Source: Leifsonia sp. AG29 (lineage in GTDB: Bacteria > Actinomycetota > Actinomycetes > Actinomycetales > Microbacteriaceae). From it: a DNA stretch of 64,000 nucleotides. Position 1 is the first letter of the stretch; every line of letters starts with the position of its first letter. The notes beneath the pieces are model-generated. The model searched no databases. It was not told the origin of the DNA and saw only the letters and a list, made by a program, of their open reading frames with translations. Location of the stretch: positions 1,302,001 to 1,366,000 of the forward strand of contig NZ_VMSF01000001.1 of NCBI RefSeq assembly GCF_009765225.1, written 5' to 3'. A program made the translations under genes and the position numbers. Below are positions 17,981-27,337 of this stretch, piece after piece.

Positions 17981-18963
17981 GCGACGCACAGACTCCGGAC
18001 CGGGCGCCCGAGCCTTCGGTCGCGCCTGCAGGACCGGTCGAGGCCGAGACGCCGGCCGCGGCCGAGACCGTCGCGCCCGAGGAGGAGACCGTTCTCGGCG
18101 CGAACGAGGAGGAGCTGGAGGCCGCGGGCATCGACCTCTCGGTCGCCGAGGCCGCTGCGCCGGACCGAGAGATCGCCGTCGAGGTTGGGGAGAACATCGT
18201 CGAGGTGCGGAACCTGACCGTCAAGTTCGGTGGCCTGACCGCGCTCGACGACGTCACGTTCGACATCCGCCGCGGCGAGATCCTCGGCCTGATCGGGCCG
18301 AACGGGGCGGGCAAGACGACCTGCTTCAACGCGATGACAGGTGTCTACCGGCCGACGAGCGGCGACGTGACGCTCGAGGGTCAGACGATCAAGGGCAGGA
18401 AGCAGCACCAGATCACCCGGATGGGCCTGTCGCGCACCTTCCAGAACATCCGGCTGTTCGGCGAGATGACCGCCCTGGAGAACGTCGTGGTCGGACTGGA
18501 CGCGCGGCACCGCACGTCCGTCCCGGGAGCGCTCCTGCGCCTCCCGCGCCACACCCGGGAGGAGAAGTCGTCGATCGAGCGCGGCATGGCCCTGCTCGAG
18601 TTCGTCGGCATCGCCGACCACGCCGCCTCGCTCTCGCGGTCCCTCCCGTACGGCTACCAGCGCCGCCTGGAGATCGCGCGCGCTCTGGCGACCGACCCGA
18701 AGGTCCTGTGCCTCGACGAGCCGGCCGCCGGCTTCAACCCGGCCGAGAAGGAGGAGCTCATGGAGCTCATCCGGACCATCCGCGCCGACGGCTACACCGT
18801 GCTGCTCATCGAGCACGACATGAAGCTCGTCATGGGAGTGACCGACCGGATCGTCGTGCTCGAATTCGGACGCAAGATCGCCGACGACACCCCGGAGGTC
18901 ATCCGGAACGACCCGCGCGTGATCGCCGCCTACCTCGGGGAGCCCGAAGATGACGTTGCTTGA
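17977..18963 (+). CDS. Branched-chain amino acid ABC transporter ATPase, LivG type
   Basis: 328 aa; LivG proteins are usually about 255. The extra length is an acidic Pro/Ala/Glu-rich N-terminal extension of about 68 residues before the ABC domain ([13 protein letters not shown]). Walker [10 protein letters not shown], a signature region around [15 protein letters not shown], and Walker [11 protein letters not shown] are intact. The extension looks disordered and is in frame with the ATGA-coupled start; no better internal start with a ribosome site was seen. Confidence 0.9.
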   Translation: MSDAQTPDRAPEPSVAPAGPVEAETPAAAETVAPEEETVLGANEEELEAAGIDLSVAEAAAPDREIAVEVGENIVEVRNLTVKFGGLTALDDVTFDIRRGEILGLIGPNGAGKTTCFNAMTGVYRPTSGDVTLEGQTIKGRKQHQITRMGLSRTFQNIRLFGEMTALENVVVGLDARHRTSVPGALLRLPRHTREEKSSIERGMALLEFVGIADHAASLSRSLPYGYQRRLEIARALATDPKVLCLDEPAAGFNPAEKEELMELIRTIRADGYTVLLIEHDMKLVMGVTDRIVVLEFGRKIADDTPEVIRNDPRVIAAYLGEPEDDVA

Positions 18964-19663
18964 ACTGAAGAACATCCGGGTCGCGTACGGCCGCATCGAG
19001 GCGATCCACGACATGTCGTTCACCGTCGAGGAGGGCGAGATCGTCAGCCTCATCGGGGCGAACGGCGCCGGCAAGTCGACCACGATGAAGACGATCTCGG
19101 GGATCCTCAACCCCTCGGCGGGGCACATCCTGTTCGACGGCGAGGACATCACGAAGATGAAGGCGCACATCCGCGTGGTCCGGGGGATCTCCCAGGCTCC
19201 CGAGGGCCGCGGCATCTTCCCCGGGATGACGGTCCTCGAGAACCTCGACATGGGGGCGTTCGGCCGCAAGGACCGCTCGAACATGAGCGAGGACTTCGAC
19301 CGCGTGTTCTCGCTGTTCCCGCGACTCGCCGAGCGGAAGACGCAGGTCGGAGGCACGATGTCGGGAGGCGAGCAGCAGATGCTCGCCATCGGCCGGGCTC
19401 TGATGTCGAAGCCGCGACTGCTCCTCCTGGACGAGCCCTCGATGGGGCTCGCGCCGCAGTTCATCCGGCAGATCTTCTCGATCATCACGGAGATCAACCA
19501 GCAGGGCACCACCGTGCTGCTCGTGGAGCAGAACGCCAACCAGGCGCTGGCCCGCGCGCATCGCGCCTTCGTGCTCGAGACCGGGAACATCACCCGATCG
19601 GGTACCGGCCGGGAGCTCCTCGCGGACCCCGCGATCAAGGAGGCGTACCTCGGCGTCGGGTAA
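18950..19663 (+). CDS. Branched-chain amino acid ABC transporter ATPase, LivF type
   Basis: 237 aa, standard size. Walker A GANGAGKST, signature MSGGEQQML, Walker B LLLDEPSMGL, H-loop VEQNANQAL. It forms a heterodimer with the LivG-type ATPase and powers uptake. Its ATG overlaps the upstream gene by 14 bases. Last gene of the operon, followed by a strong stem-loop. Confidence 0.93.
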   Translation: MTLLELKNIRVAYGRIEAIHDMSFTVEEGEIVSLIGANGAGKSTTMKTISGILNPSAGHILFDGEDITKMKAHIRVVRGISQAPEGRGIFPGMTVLENLDMGAFGRKDRSNMSEDFDRVFSLFPRLAERKTQVGGTMSGGEQQMLAIGRALMSKPRLLLLDEPSMGLAPQFIRQIFSIITEINQQGTTVLLVEQNANQALARAHRAFVLETGNITRSGTGRELLADPAIKEAYLGVG

Positions 19664-19682
19664 CGCCCTCCATCGGGTCCCC

Positions 19683-19721
19683 CGAGAGTGCACGGTTCCC
19701 GCCCGGGACCGTGCACTCTCG
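19683..19721 (+). terminator. Terminator-like inverted repeat after the uptake operon
   Basis: CGAGAGTGCACGGT (from 19683) and its complement ending at 19721 form a 14-bp perfect stem extended by further pairs, with a GC-rich loop. There is no T tract. It separates the transporter operon from smc. Confidence 0.6.
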
Positions 19722-19801
19722 GCGTACTCGCGGTCGTTCGCGGGAGAGGCCGGGCCTGGCCGTCTGCGGCGCTCCGGCGCGGGGAGGCTGTGAACCTCCG
19801 G

Positions 19802-19807
19802 TAAATT
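19802..19807 (+). promoter_or_regulatory. -10 element of smc
   Basis: TAAATT ends 7 nt before GTG 19815; no Shine-Dalgarno is present, so a leaderless smc transcript is inferred. The -35 region is not recognisable. Confidence 0.4.
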
Positions 19808-19814
19808 CGCCTGC

Positions 19815-22800
19815 GTGTACTTGAAGAGTCTGACGCTGAAGGGCTTCAAGTCGTTCGCGCAGCCGACGACCTTCGCCTTCGAACCCGGTGTGACCTGTGT
19901 GGTCGGTCCGAACGGGTCCGGCAAGTCCAACGTCGTCGACGCCCTCGCCTGGGTGATGGGGGAGCAGGGGGCGAAGACGCTCCGCGGCGGCAAGATGGAG
20001 GACGTCATCTTCGCGGGCACGGCGACCCGCGGCCCGCTCGGCCGGGCCGAGGTGCAGCTCACGATCGACAACAGCGACGGCGCGCTGCCGATCGAGTACT
20101 CCGAGGTCACCATCTCGCGCACGCTGTTCCGCAACGGCGGCAGCGAGTACGCGATCAACGGCCAGTCCTGCCGGCTGCTGGACGTGCAGGAGCTCCTCAG
20201 CGATTCGGGACTCGGCCGGGAGATGCACGTCATCGTCGGGCAGGGTCAGCTCGACGCGGTGCTCCGTGCGACGCCGGAGGAACGACGCGGCTTCATCGAA
20301 GAGGCCGCAGGCATCCTCAAGCACCGCCGCCGCAAGGAGAAGACCCTCCGCAAGCTGGAGGCGATGCAGGCCAACCTGACGCGGTTGAGCGATCTCGCGG
20401 GGGAGGTCCGGCGCCAGCTCAAGCCGCTCGGTCACCAGGCGGAGATCGCCCGGGAGGCGCAGTCGATCGCGGCCGTCGTGCGCGACGCGCGGGCGCGTCT
20501 GCTCGCGGACGAGGTCGTCACGTTGCGGCGCACCCTCGAGCAGCACACGCGGAGCGAGGCCGAACGGCACAGCGAGCAGATCGTCCTGCAGGAGCAGCTC
20601 GAGCAGAAGCGGCTCCGGCGCGCGCGACTGGAGCAGGCGCAGGTCGGCGATCGCGTGGACGTCGCACGGAGCACGGCCTTCGGCCTCCAGAGCGTCCAGG
20701 AGCGGCTTCGGAGCCTGTTCACTCTCGCGAACCAGCGCATCGCCCTCCTCGGCAGCCAGGCCGAGGCGACGGATGCAGCGCCGACGGTCTCGCCGCAGCA
20801 CGTGAAGGACGCCGAGGCCGAGGTCGCGCGACTTCGCACCGCCGTGACGGAGGCGGAGGCCGCATGGACCGCCGCACAGGCCGCGACGCGGGCAGCCCGG
20901 ACGCGGCTCGACGCCGTCGACGACGAGATCGCCGCGCAGAGCGCCCTCGTCTCGAAGCACGATCTCGAGATATCGAAGCTGAACGGACAGGCGGAGGCCG
21001 CAGCGCAGCGTCTGGCCGCCGTGCGCGGCGAGGTGCTCCGCCATCAGAACGCGCTCGACGCCGCTGCCGAGCGGAAGCTCAAGGCGCAGGCGGAGTTCGA
21101 CGCGCGCGAGGCCGATGCCGCCACGGCGGACGGCGGAGAGGGCGACCTGGACGAGGCGTACGAGCTGGCTCAGGCCGAGGTCTTCGATGCCGAGACCGAG
21201 ATCGAACGGCTCCGCGAGGAACTGCACACGCTGGAGCGCGAGCGCGACGCGCTGGCGGCCCGCACCAGTGCGCTGTCGGCGGCTCTCGACCAGAAGGACG
21301 GCTCTGCGGCACTGGTCGCCGCGCGTCTCTCCGGTGTCCGGGGGCTCGTGGCGGAGCACATCCGCGTTCGCCCCGGCTACGAGCCGGCGATCGCTGCTGC
21401 GCTGGGGACCCTCGCCGACGGCGTGCTGGCGGACGACCGCGGCTCGGCCTTCGACGCGGTCGGTCACGCCGCCTCGGCCGAACTCGGCCGCGTGGAGGTG
21501 GTGGTCGCGGACGCGACCGCCCCCGCGATCGACCTCACCGGTGTGCAAGGCGTCGTCCCCGCGGCGTCGGTCGTGGAGGCGCCTCCCGGCGTGCTCGGCG
21601 TCCTCGCCTTCACGGCGATCGCCGACGACCTCGCTTCCGCCCGGGCCGCCGCCGAGGCCTACCGCGAGCGCAGCCTCGGCGTCCCCGTCACGCTGATCAC
21701 CCGCGCGGGCGACGTCCTCACCGATTTCGTCCTGCGCGGCGGCTCGGGCGCCACCCAGAGCCGTATCGAGCTCCTCGCCGACCGCGACGCCGCGGACGAG
21801 CGACTGGGCGAGGTCGTCTCGTTGATCGACCGCGCGAGATTCGCTCTCGCCGAGCAGCGAGGGGTGCTGCAGGTCGCGAAGGAGCAGTCGCAGGCCGCCC
21901 TCACGGCGCTCCGCGAATTCGACGCACAGCTCGCCGCGCGAACCGAGCAGGTCAACCGGCTGAAGGTCCAGGTGGAGGCCGCCAATGCCGAGTCGGACCG
22001 GCTCGAGAAGGCGCTGGAGCAGGCTCGCGAGCGAGTGGGGGAGGCCGAGGCGGCCGCCGACCGTGCGAAGGGCGAGCTCGAGGCCGCGCGGTCCCGCCCG
22101 CGGCCCATCCTCGACGTGTCCGCGCGCGACGCGCTCTCGGCTGAGCTCGACACGGCGCGCGAGGCCGAGGTGGAGGCGCGACTCTCGGCCGAGACCGCGA
22201 AGGAGCGGGTGCGCGCCGAGCAGGCGCGCGCGGAGTCTCTCGTTCGTCGTCTCGAGGCCGAGCGCTCCGCCGCCGAGGAGGCCGCGCGCCGCGCCGTCAT
22301 CCGCCGGCGCCAGCTCGACTCCGCGCAGCGCGTCGTCGACGCGCTGCCCGCCGTTCTCGCCTCCATCGATCGGTCGGTCTCGGAGGCCCGGGTCGAGCTC
22401 GCCGCAGCCGAGGCCGAGCGCGCCAGCCAGAACGAGGAGCTCGCCGTCCTGCGGCGCGACGAGGAGGCGGTGCGGGAGCGCCTCCACGGGATCACGGAGT
22501 CGGTGCACGGCCTCGAGCTCCAGATCTACGAGAAGAAGCTCCATCTGTCGAGCCTGCTCGAGCGGGCCGGCAGCGAACTCGGACTCGTCGAGGACGTGCT
22601 CGTCGCCGAGTACGGTCCCGACGTGCCGGTTCCCGTCGACCGCCCGCGCGACGCGGAGAGTCCCGATGAGGGCGGCGAACCGGAGACCGAGCCGTTCGAC
22701 CGGGAGGCGCAGCGCAGGCGCCTCGCGGCGGCCGAGCGCAAGCTGTCGCAGCTCGGCCGTGTGAATCCGCTGGCCCTCGAGGAGTTCGCCGCACTCGAGC

Positions 22801-23360
22801 AGCGCCACAAGTTCCTCACCGAGCAGCTGACCGACCTCACCAGCACCCGCAAGGACCTCCTCACGATCATCGAGGAGATCGACGAGAAGATGCAGTCGAT
22901 CTTCGAATCGGCCTTCGCCGACACGCGCGATGCGTTCGACCGGGTCTTCCCCACGCTCTTCCCGGGCGGTCAGGGGAGCATCACGCTCACGAACCCCGAC
23001 GACCTGCTGACGACCGGCATCGAGGTCTCGGTCAAGCCCGCGGGCAAGAAGATCGAGCGGCTGTCCCTCCTGTCCGGCGGCGAGCGATCGCTCGCGGCGG
23101 TCGCCCTCCTCATCGCGATCTTCAAGGCGCGCCCCAGCCCGTTCTACATCATGGACGAGGTGGAGGCGGCGCTCGACGACGCGAACCTCGGCCGCCTCCT
23201 CACGATCTTCGAGGACCTGCGGGAGAACAGCCAGCTGATCGTGATCACGCACCAGAAGCGCACGATGGAGATCGCCGACGCCCTGTACGGCGTCTCGATG
23301 CGCCAGGACGGCGTGTCGGCGGTCGTCGGCCAGCGCGTCGCGGCCGAGGTCGCCTCCTGA
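19815..23360 (+). CDS. smc: Chromosome segregation ATPase SMC
   Basis: 1181 aa, full length. N-terminal ATPase half with MYLKSLTLKGFKSFA and Walker A GPNGSGKSN (about 33-41); a first coiled-coil arm (about 170-495); a hinge (about 500-650) containing VRGLVAEHI and GTLADGVL; a second arm; then signature LSGGERSLAAVA and Walker B YIMDEVEAALDD near the end. SMC compacts and separates chromosomes with ScpA/ScpB. GTG start; the 3' end faces the DUF2004 gene with only three bases between stops. Confidence 0.97.
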   Translation: MYLKSLTLKGFKSFAQPTTFAFEPGVTCVVGPNGSGKSNVVDALAWVMGEQGAKTLRGGKMEDVIFAGTATRGPLGRAEVQLTIDNSDGALPIEYSEVTISRTLFRNGGSEYAINGQSCRLLDVQELLSDSGLGREMHVIVGQGQLDAVLRATPEERRGFIEEAAGILKHRRRKEKTLRKLEAMQANLTRLSDLAGEVRRQLKPLGHQAEIAREAQSIAAVVRDARARLLADEVVTLRRTLEQHTRSEAERHSEQIVLQEQLEQKRLRRARLEQAQVGDRVDVARSTAFGLQSVQERLRSLFTLANQRIALLGSQAEATDAAPTVSPQHVKDAEAEVARLRTAVTEAEAAWTAAQAATRAARTRLDAVDDEIAAQSALVSKHDLEISKLNGQAEAAAQRLAAVRGEVLRHQNALDAAAERKLKAQAEFDAREADAATADGGEGDLDEAYELAQAEVFDAETEIERLREELHTLERERDALAARTSALSAALDQKDGSAALVAARLSGVRGLVAEHIRVRPGYEPAIAAALGTLADGVLADDRGSAFDAVGHAASAELGRVEVVVADATAPAIDLTGVQGVVPAASVVEAPPGVLGVLAFTAIADDLASARAAAEAYRERSLGVPVTLITRAGDVLTDFVLRGGSGATQSRIELLADRDAADERLGEVVSLIDRARFALAEQRGVLQVAKEQSQAALTALREFDAQLAARTEQVNRLKVQVEAANAESDRLEKALEQARERVGEAEAAADRAKGELEAARSRPRPILDVSARDALSAELDTAREAEVEARLSAETAKERVRAEQARAESLVRRLEAERSAAEEAARRAVIRRRQLDSAQRVVDALPAVLASIDRSVSEARVELAAAEAERASQNEELAVLRRDEEAVRERLHGITESVHGLELQIYEKKLHLSSLLERAGSELGLVEDVLVAEYGPDVPVPVDRPRDAESPDEGGEPETEPFDREAQRRRLAAAERKLSQLGRVNPLALEEFAALEQRHKFLTEQLTDLTSTRKDLLTIIEEIDEKMQSIFESAFADTRDAFDRVFPTLFPGGQGSITLTNPDDLLTTGIEVSVKPAGKKIERLSLLSGGERSLAAVALLIAIFKARPSPFYIMDEVEAALDDANLGRLLTIFEDLRENSQLIVITHQKRTMEIADALYGVSMRQDGVSAVVGQRVAAEVAS

Positions 23361-23363
23361 GCC

Positions 23364-23867
23364 TCAGACGCTCTGCGTCTCCACGGCGACCACGTCGCCC
23401 CGGACGTCGAACGACACCGTGAGGAGTGCGTCGGACTCGTCGGGGGCGATCGCGTAGTCGAAGGTGGCGAAGACCTCGTCCTCGTCGGCGTGGTCGACCT
23501 GGATGACCACGTCGAGCAGCTGCAGCGACCGCAGGACGTCGATCGCGATGTCGCCCGAGTTGTAGACGAGCAGATCGAGGAGGCTCTCGCCGAGCTTGTC
23601 GACGTGCTCGTCGATGTAGGCCGTTGTCGCCGACTGGCGGGAGCTGAGCTCGGCGATCAGGGCGTCGCGCGCCCGGGCGTCGAAGCCCTCCAGCGACTGG
23701 ATGAGCGCGGCGGCGGAGTCGAGGGCGAGCTCCGGCACCGCCGTCTCGTCGTCGGCCTGCAGCTCGATCTCGACCACCTGGTCGGCGAGCTCGGCGGTGT
23801 CGTTCCAGGCCAGTCCTCCACTCGCCGTCTCGTCGATGACGCCGAAGAAGTCGTGCTCGATGGCCAT
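23364..23867 (-). CDS. DUF2004-like cytosolic protein
   Basis: 167 aa, acidic, no signal peptide, membrane helix or cysteine. It starts MAIEHDFFGVIDE and has a mixed alpha/beta pattern (VVEIELQADDE near 32; LTVSFDVRGDVVAVE near the end). I associate it with the DUF2004 family on general pattern only. ATG at 23867. Same strand as ftsY and 10 bases after it, so probably co-transcribed. Function unknown. Confidence 0.6.
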   Translation of the reverse strand: MAIEHDFFGVIDETASGGLAWNDTAELADQVVEIELQADDETAVPELALDSAAALIQSLEGFDARARDALIAELSSRQSATTAYIDEHVDKLGESLLDLLVYNSGDIAIDVLRSLQLLDVVIQVDHADEDEVFATFDYAIAPDESDALLTVSFDVRGDVVAVETQSV

Positions 23868-23877
23868 GCCGCCGACC

Positions 23878-24753
23878 CTATCCCACGAGCTGCTGGGCGA
23901 AGACGTGCGGCGTGAAGCCGGTGAGGTCGTTGATGCCCTCGCCCTGGCCGACGAGCTTGATCGGGATGCCGGTGCGCTCCTGGACCGCGAGCACGAAGCC
24001 GCCCTTGGCCGACCCGTCGAGCTTCGTGAGGACGAGCCCCGTGACGCCCGCGTGCTCGAGGAAGGCCTCCGCCTGGGCGAGGCCGTTCTGGCCGGTCGTC
24101 GCGTCCAGCACGAGCAGCACCTCCGCGATCGGTGACTGCTTCTCGACGACCCGCTTGATCTTCGAGAGCTCGTCCATGAGACCGCCCTTGGTCTGGAGGC
24201 GTCCCGCCGTGTCGATGATGACGATCTCGGTGCCGTCGCGCTTGGCCTTCTCGACGGTCTGGAACGCCACCGACGCCGGGTCCTGGCCCTGCTGCTGCGG
24301 CCGGACGATCTCGGCGCCCGCGCGCTCCGCCCAGGTGGCCAGCTGCTCGACCGCCGCGGCGCGGAACGTGTCCGCGGCGCCGACGACGACCGACCGGTCG
24401 TACGTGCGCAGGAACTTGGCGAATTTGCCGATGGTGGTCGTCTTCCCGACGCCGTTAACCCCGACCACGAGCACGATCGCCGGGCGGTCGCTCAGCTTGA
24501 GCGTCGTGTCGAGCTTCGAGAGGCGCTCCTCCAGGGTCTCGCGGAGCATGCGCTGCAGGTCCGCCGGGTCGGTCGTGTGGTACCGCTCGACCTTCTGACG
24601 GAGGTCGTCGACGATCGCCTCGGTGATGTCCGGCCCGAAGTCGGCGGTGATGAGCGCCGTCTCCAGATCGTCCCAGGTGTTGTCGTCGATGGTCTTCTTG
24701 GCGAACAGCCCGCGGAGGGCGCCCGACAAGGACCAGGGGGTGCGGTCTGCCAT
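23878..24753 (-). CDS. ftsY: Signal recognition particle receptor FtsY
   Basis: 291 aa: the N and G GTPase domains only. GVNGVGKTTT (G1), DTAGRL (G3), TKLDGSAKG (G4) and GQGEGINDL (closing loop) are all visible. The acidic A domain of E. coli FtsY is missing; instead the N-terminus has the short amphipathic WSLSGALRGLFA, the usual membrane-targeting helix of small FtsY forms. It docks SRP-ribosome complexes at the membrane with Ffh, encoded 1 kb away. Confidence 0.96.
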   Translation of the reverse strand: MADRTPWSLSGALRGLFAKKTIDDNTWDDLETALITADFGPDITEAIVDDLRQKVERYHTTDPADLQRMLRETLEERLSKLDTTLKLSDRPAIVLVVGVNGVGKTTTIGKFAKFLRTYDRSVVVGAADTFRAAAVEQLATWAERAGAEIVRPQQQGQDPASVAFQTVEKAKRDGTEIVIIDTAGRLQTKGGLMDELSKIKRVVEKQSPIAEVLLVLDATTGQNGLAQAEAFLEHAGVTGLVLTKLDGSAKGGFVLAVQERTGIPIKLVGQGEGINDLTGFTPHVFAQQLVG

Positions 24754-24840
24754 GCCACCCAGACTAGCCGCGCACGAAGACACCCAGGCGCCGGGAAACG
24801 GCCAGCCCCTCAGCGCTCCCGCGGATGTACCGTGTCAGCC

Positions 24841-25659
24841 ATGTACTCCCTGGTGGCCGTCTCCGCCGAGCTCGCCGAGCAGCTCGTCGCGATCGAGAAC
24901 GCCGGCGACGACGCCGTGCATCAGGCGCGCACGCGCGTGCGGCGGCTCCGCAGCATCCTGAGCGCCTACCGCGCGGCGTTCGACCCCGAGGCGCAGACGC
25001 TTCTCCGCGACCGCCTCGAAGACCTGGGAGCCCGGCTGGGAACGGTCCGCGACCTCGAGGTGCGCGCCCTAGCCATGGAGAACCTCCTCGGCGCGGAGAC
25101 AGCGCCGGAGGTCGTGGACGCCGTCGAGGCGATGGCCGCCGACCTCCGCCGGTCGTACGAGTCGGAGCGCCAGGCGCTCCTGCGCCACCTCGGCACGAAG
25201 GGGCATCGACGACTGGTCGCCGACGTCCAGGCGTTCGCGGCGTCGCCTCCGCTGTCTGCCGACGGGGGGAGGCATCCCCGGCGGATCGCCCGCAGAGGGC
25301 TCCGCAAGGCTCGCCGCCGGGTGCTCGGCGGGAGCGTCGCCACGCTGGCGGAGCGGCACGAGACCCGGAAGGCGGCCCGCCGGCTCCGCTACGCCGCGGA
25401 GGCGGTCACCGACGACTTCGGCCGCGAGGCGGTCCGCCTGGCGTCGGCGGGGGAGGCGCTGCAGGACCTCCTCGGCGACAACCGCGACCTCATCCTCCTC
25501 GCCGTCTATCTCCGGGAGCGCCTCGAAGGCGGCGGCCTCGGCCCGTCCGCGATCGCCGGGATCGGGAGGCTCGCCGCCGAGACCGACCGCCGCGCCGACG
25601 ACCTCCTGACAGCGGTGGAGGAGCGCATGGAGGCCGTCGCAGACGCCCGCCTGGGCTGA
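24841..25659 (+). CDS. CHAD domain-containing protein
   Basis: 272-aa all-helical protein. CHAD domains carry conserved His and many Arg and bind polyphosphate. Visible repeats: DAVHQARTRVRRLRSIL near residue 25 and HETRKAARRLRYAAEAV near 180, the two halves of the CHAD fold. ATG at 24841 follows TACCGT (24828-24833) by 7 nt with no ribosome site, so it is probably leaderless. Divergent from ftsY. Confidence 0.85.
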   Translation: MYSLVAVSAELAEQLVAIENAGDDAVHQARTRVRRLRSILSAYRAAFDPEAQTLLRDRLEDLGARLGTVRDLEVRALAMENLLGAETAPEVVDAVEAMAADLRRSYESERQALLRHLGTKGHRRLVADVQAFAASPPLSADGGRHPRRIARRGLRKARRRVLGGSVATLAERHETRKAARRLRYAAEAVTDDFGREAVRLASAGEALQDLLGDNRDLILLAVYLRERLEGGGLGPSAIAGIGRLAAETDRRADDLLTAVEERMEAVADARLG

Positions 25660-25694
25660 CGGGCGCCGCACGGCGGGAGGCCAGGGCGGCCCGG

Positions 25695-25700
25695 TAGACT
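25695..25700 (+). promoter_or_regulatory. -10 element of ffh
   Basis: TAGACT ends 9 nt before the ffh ATG (25710). The same hexamer at similar spacing precedes trmD, the DUF2469 gene and the small zinc-protein gene at 59931. Confidence 0.45.
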
Positions 25701-25709
25701 AGCGGGATC

Positions 25710-27284
25710 ATGGCTACTTTCGGATCGCTCTCCGACCGTCTCGCGGAGACCTTCAAGAACCTCCGCACCAAGGGCAAGCTCTCGCCCGCCGACGTCGACG
25801 GGACCGTGCGCGAGATCCGTCGCGCGCTGCTCGACGCCGATGTCGCGCTCGAGGTGGTCAAGGACTTCACGGGCAAGGTCCGCGAGCGTGCTCTGTCGGA
25901 CGAGGTCAACCAGGCACTGAACCCGGCCCAGCAGGTCGTGCAGATCGTCAACGAGGAGCTCGTCGCGATCCTCGGCGGTCAGCAGCGGAGGCTCGAGTTC
26001 GCCAAGCGGCCGCCGACGGTCATCATGCTGGCGGGCCTCCAGGGCGCCGGGAAGACCACGCTCGCCGGAAAGCTCGGCAAGTGGCTCATCAAGGACGGCC
26101 ACACCCCCCTCCTCGTCGCGGCCGACCTCCAGCGGCCCAACGCCGTCACCCAGTTGCAGGTCGTGGGCGAGCAGGCCGGCGTGGCGGTCTACGCGCCCGA
26201 GCCGGGCAACGGCGTCGGCAACCCGGTCCGCGTCGCTAAAGACGGCGTCAAGTTCGCAGCCGACAAGCAGTACGACACGGTCATCATCGACACGGCCGGC
26301 CGTCTCGGCGTCGATGCCGAGCTCATGCGCCAGGCCGCCGACATTCGCAAGGCGACCGACCCGGACGAGGTCCTGTTCGTGATCGACGCCATGATCGGTC
26401 AGGACGCCGTCGCGACGGCCAAGGCCTTCCAGGACGGCGTCGACTTCACCGGCGTCGTGCTCTCGAAGCTCGACGGCGACGCGCGCGGCGGGGCCGCGCT
26501 CTCGGTCGCCTCCATCACCGGCCGGCCCATCATCTTCGCCTCCACCGGCGAGGGCCTCGACGACTTCGAGCCGTTCCACCCGGACCGGATGGCGTCCCGC
26601 ATCCTCGACCTCGGCGACATCCTCACTCTCATCGAGCAGGCCCAGCAGGCCTTCGACGAGGAGGAGGCGCGCAAGGTCGCCGAGAAGTTCGCGACCGACA
26701 GCTTCACGCTCGACGACTTCCTGAAGCAGATGCAGCAGCTGCGCAACATGGGCTCGATCAAGAAGATGATCGGCATGCTCCCGGGCGCCGGCCAGATGCG
26801 GCAGCAGCTCGACCAGTTCGACGAGCGCGAGATCGTGCGCACGGAGGCGATCATCCAGTCGATGACGAAGGCCGAGCGCACGAACCCCAAGCTGCTGAAC
26901 GGCTCCCGGCGCCTGCGCATCGCGAAGGGCTCGGGCACCACGGTCACCGAGGTCAATCAGCTCGTCACGCGGTTCGAGCAGGCGGCGAAGATGATGAAGA
27001 CGGTCGCCAAGGGTGGCGTGCCCAACGTCCCCGGTATGGGCCCGATCCCCGGCGCCTCCTACGGCGGCGGGCGCAAGCAGCAGAACGCCAAGAAGAAGGG
27101 CTCGCGCTCGGGCAACCCGGCCAAGCGCGCGGCGGAGAACGCCGCACTCGCTGCGGGCGTCAAGCCTGGCGGCGGCGCGGCGGCCGGCACCGGCTTCGGT
27201 CTCGGCAGCTCGGGAGCGAAGGATGCGCCCGGAGGGCCGTCCGAGGAGGAGCTGGCGGCCCTGCAGAAGTTCCTGGGCCGCTGA
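25710..27284 (+). CDS. ffh: Signal recognition particle protein Ffh
   Basis: 524 aa. N domain (1-90), GTPase domain with GLQGAGKTT (about 109-117), DTAGRLG and SKLDGDARGG, then the methionine-rich M domain (about 325-450: LKQMQQLRNMGSIKKM, MLPGAGQM) that binds signal peptides and SRP RNA. A Gly/Ala/Lys-rich tail of about 70 residues follows. SRP RNA itself was not found in this window. Confidence 0.97.
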   Translation: MATFGSLSDRLAETFKNLRTKGKLSPADVDGTVREIRRALLDADVALEVVKDFTGKVRERALSDEVNQALNPAQQVVQIVNEELVAILGGQQRRLEFAKRPPTVIMLAGLQGAGKTTLAGKLGKWLIKDGHTPLLVAADLQRPNAVTQLQVVGEQAGVAVYAPEPGNGVGNPVRVAKDGVKFAADKQYDTVIIDTAGRLGVDAELMRQAADIRKATDPDEVLFVIDAMIGQDAVATAKAFQDGVDFTGVVLSKLDGDARGGAALSVASITGRPIIFASTGEGLDDFEPFHPDRMASRILDLGDILTLIEQAQQAFDEEEARKVAEKFATDSFTLDDFLKQMQQLRNMGSIKKMIGMLPGAGQMRQQLDQFDEREIVRTEAIIQSMTKAERTNPKLLNGSRRLRIAKGSGTTVTEVNQLVTRFEQAAKMMKTVAKGGVPNVPGMGPIPGASYGGGRKQQNAKKKGSRSGNPAKRAAENAALAAGVKPGGGAAAGTGFGLGSSGAKDAPGGPSEEELAALQKFLGR

Positions 27285-27337
27285 CCTGCTGACCGGAGGC
27301 GCGCTCGCACCGGAGCGTGCTCCGTCGGGTCAGCCGT

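Noticed and set aside
19635-23252. 1205-codon open frame antisense to smc
   Set aside because: Mirror frame of SMC; composition is Leu/Arg/Gly/Val low complexity with no domain.
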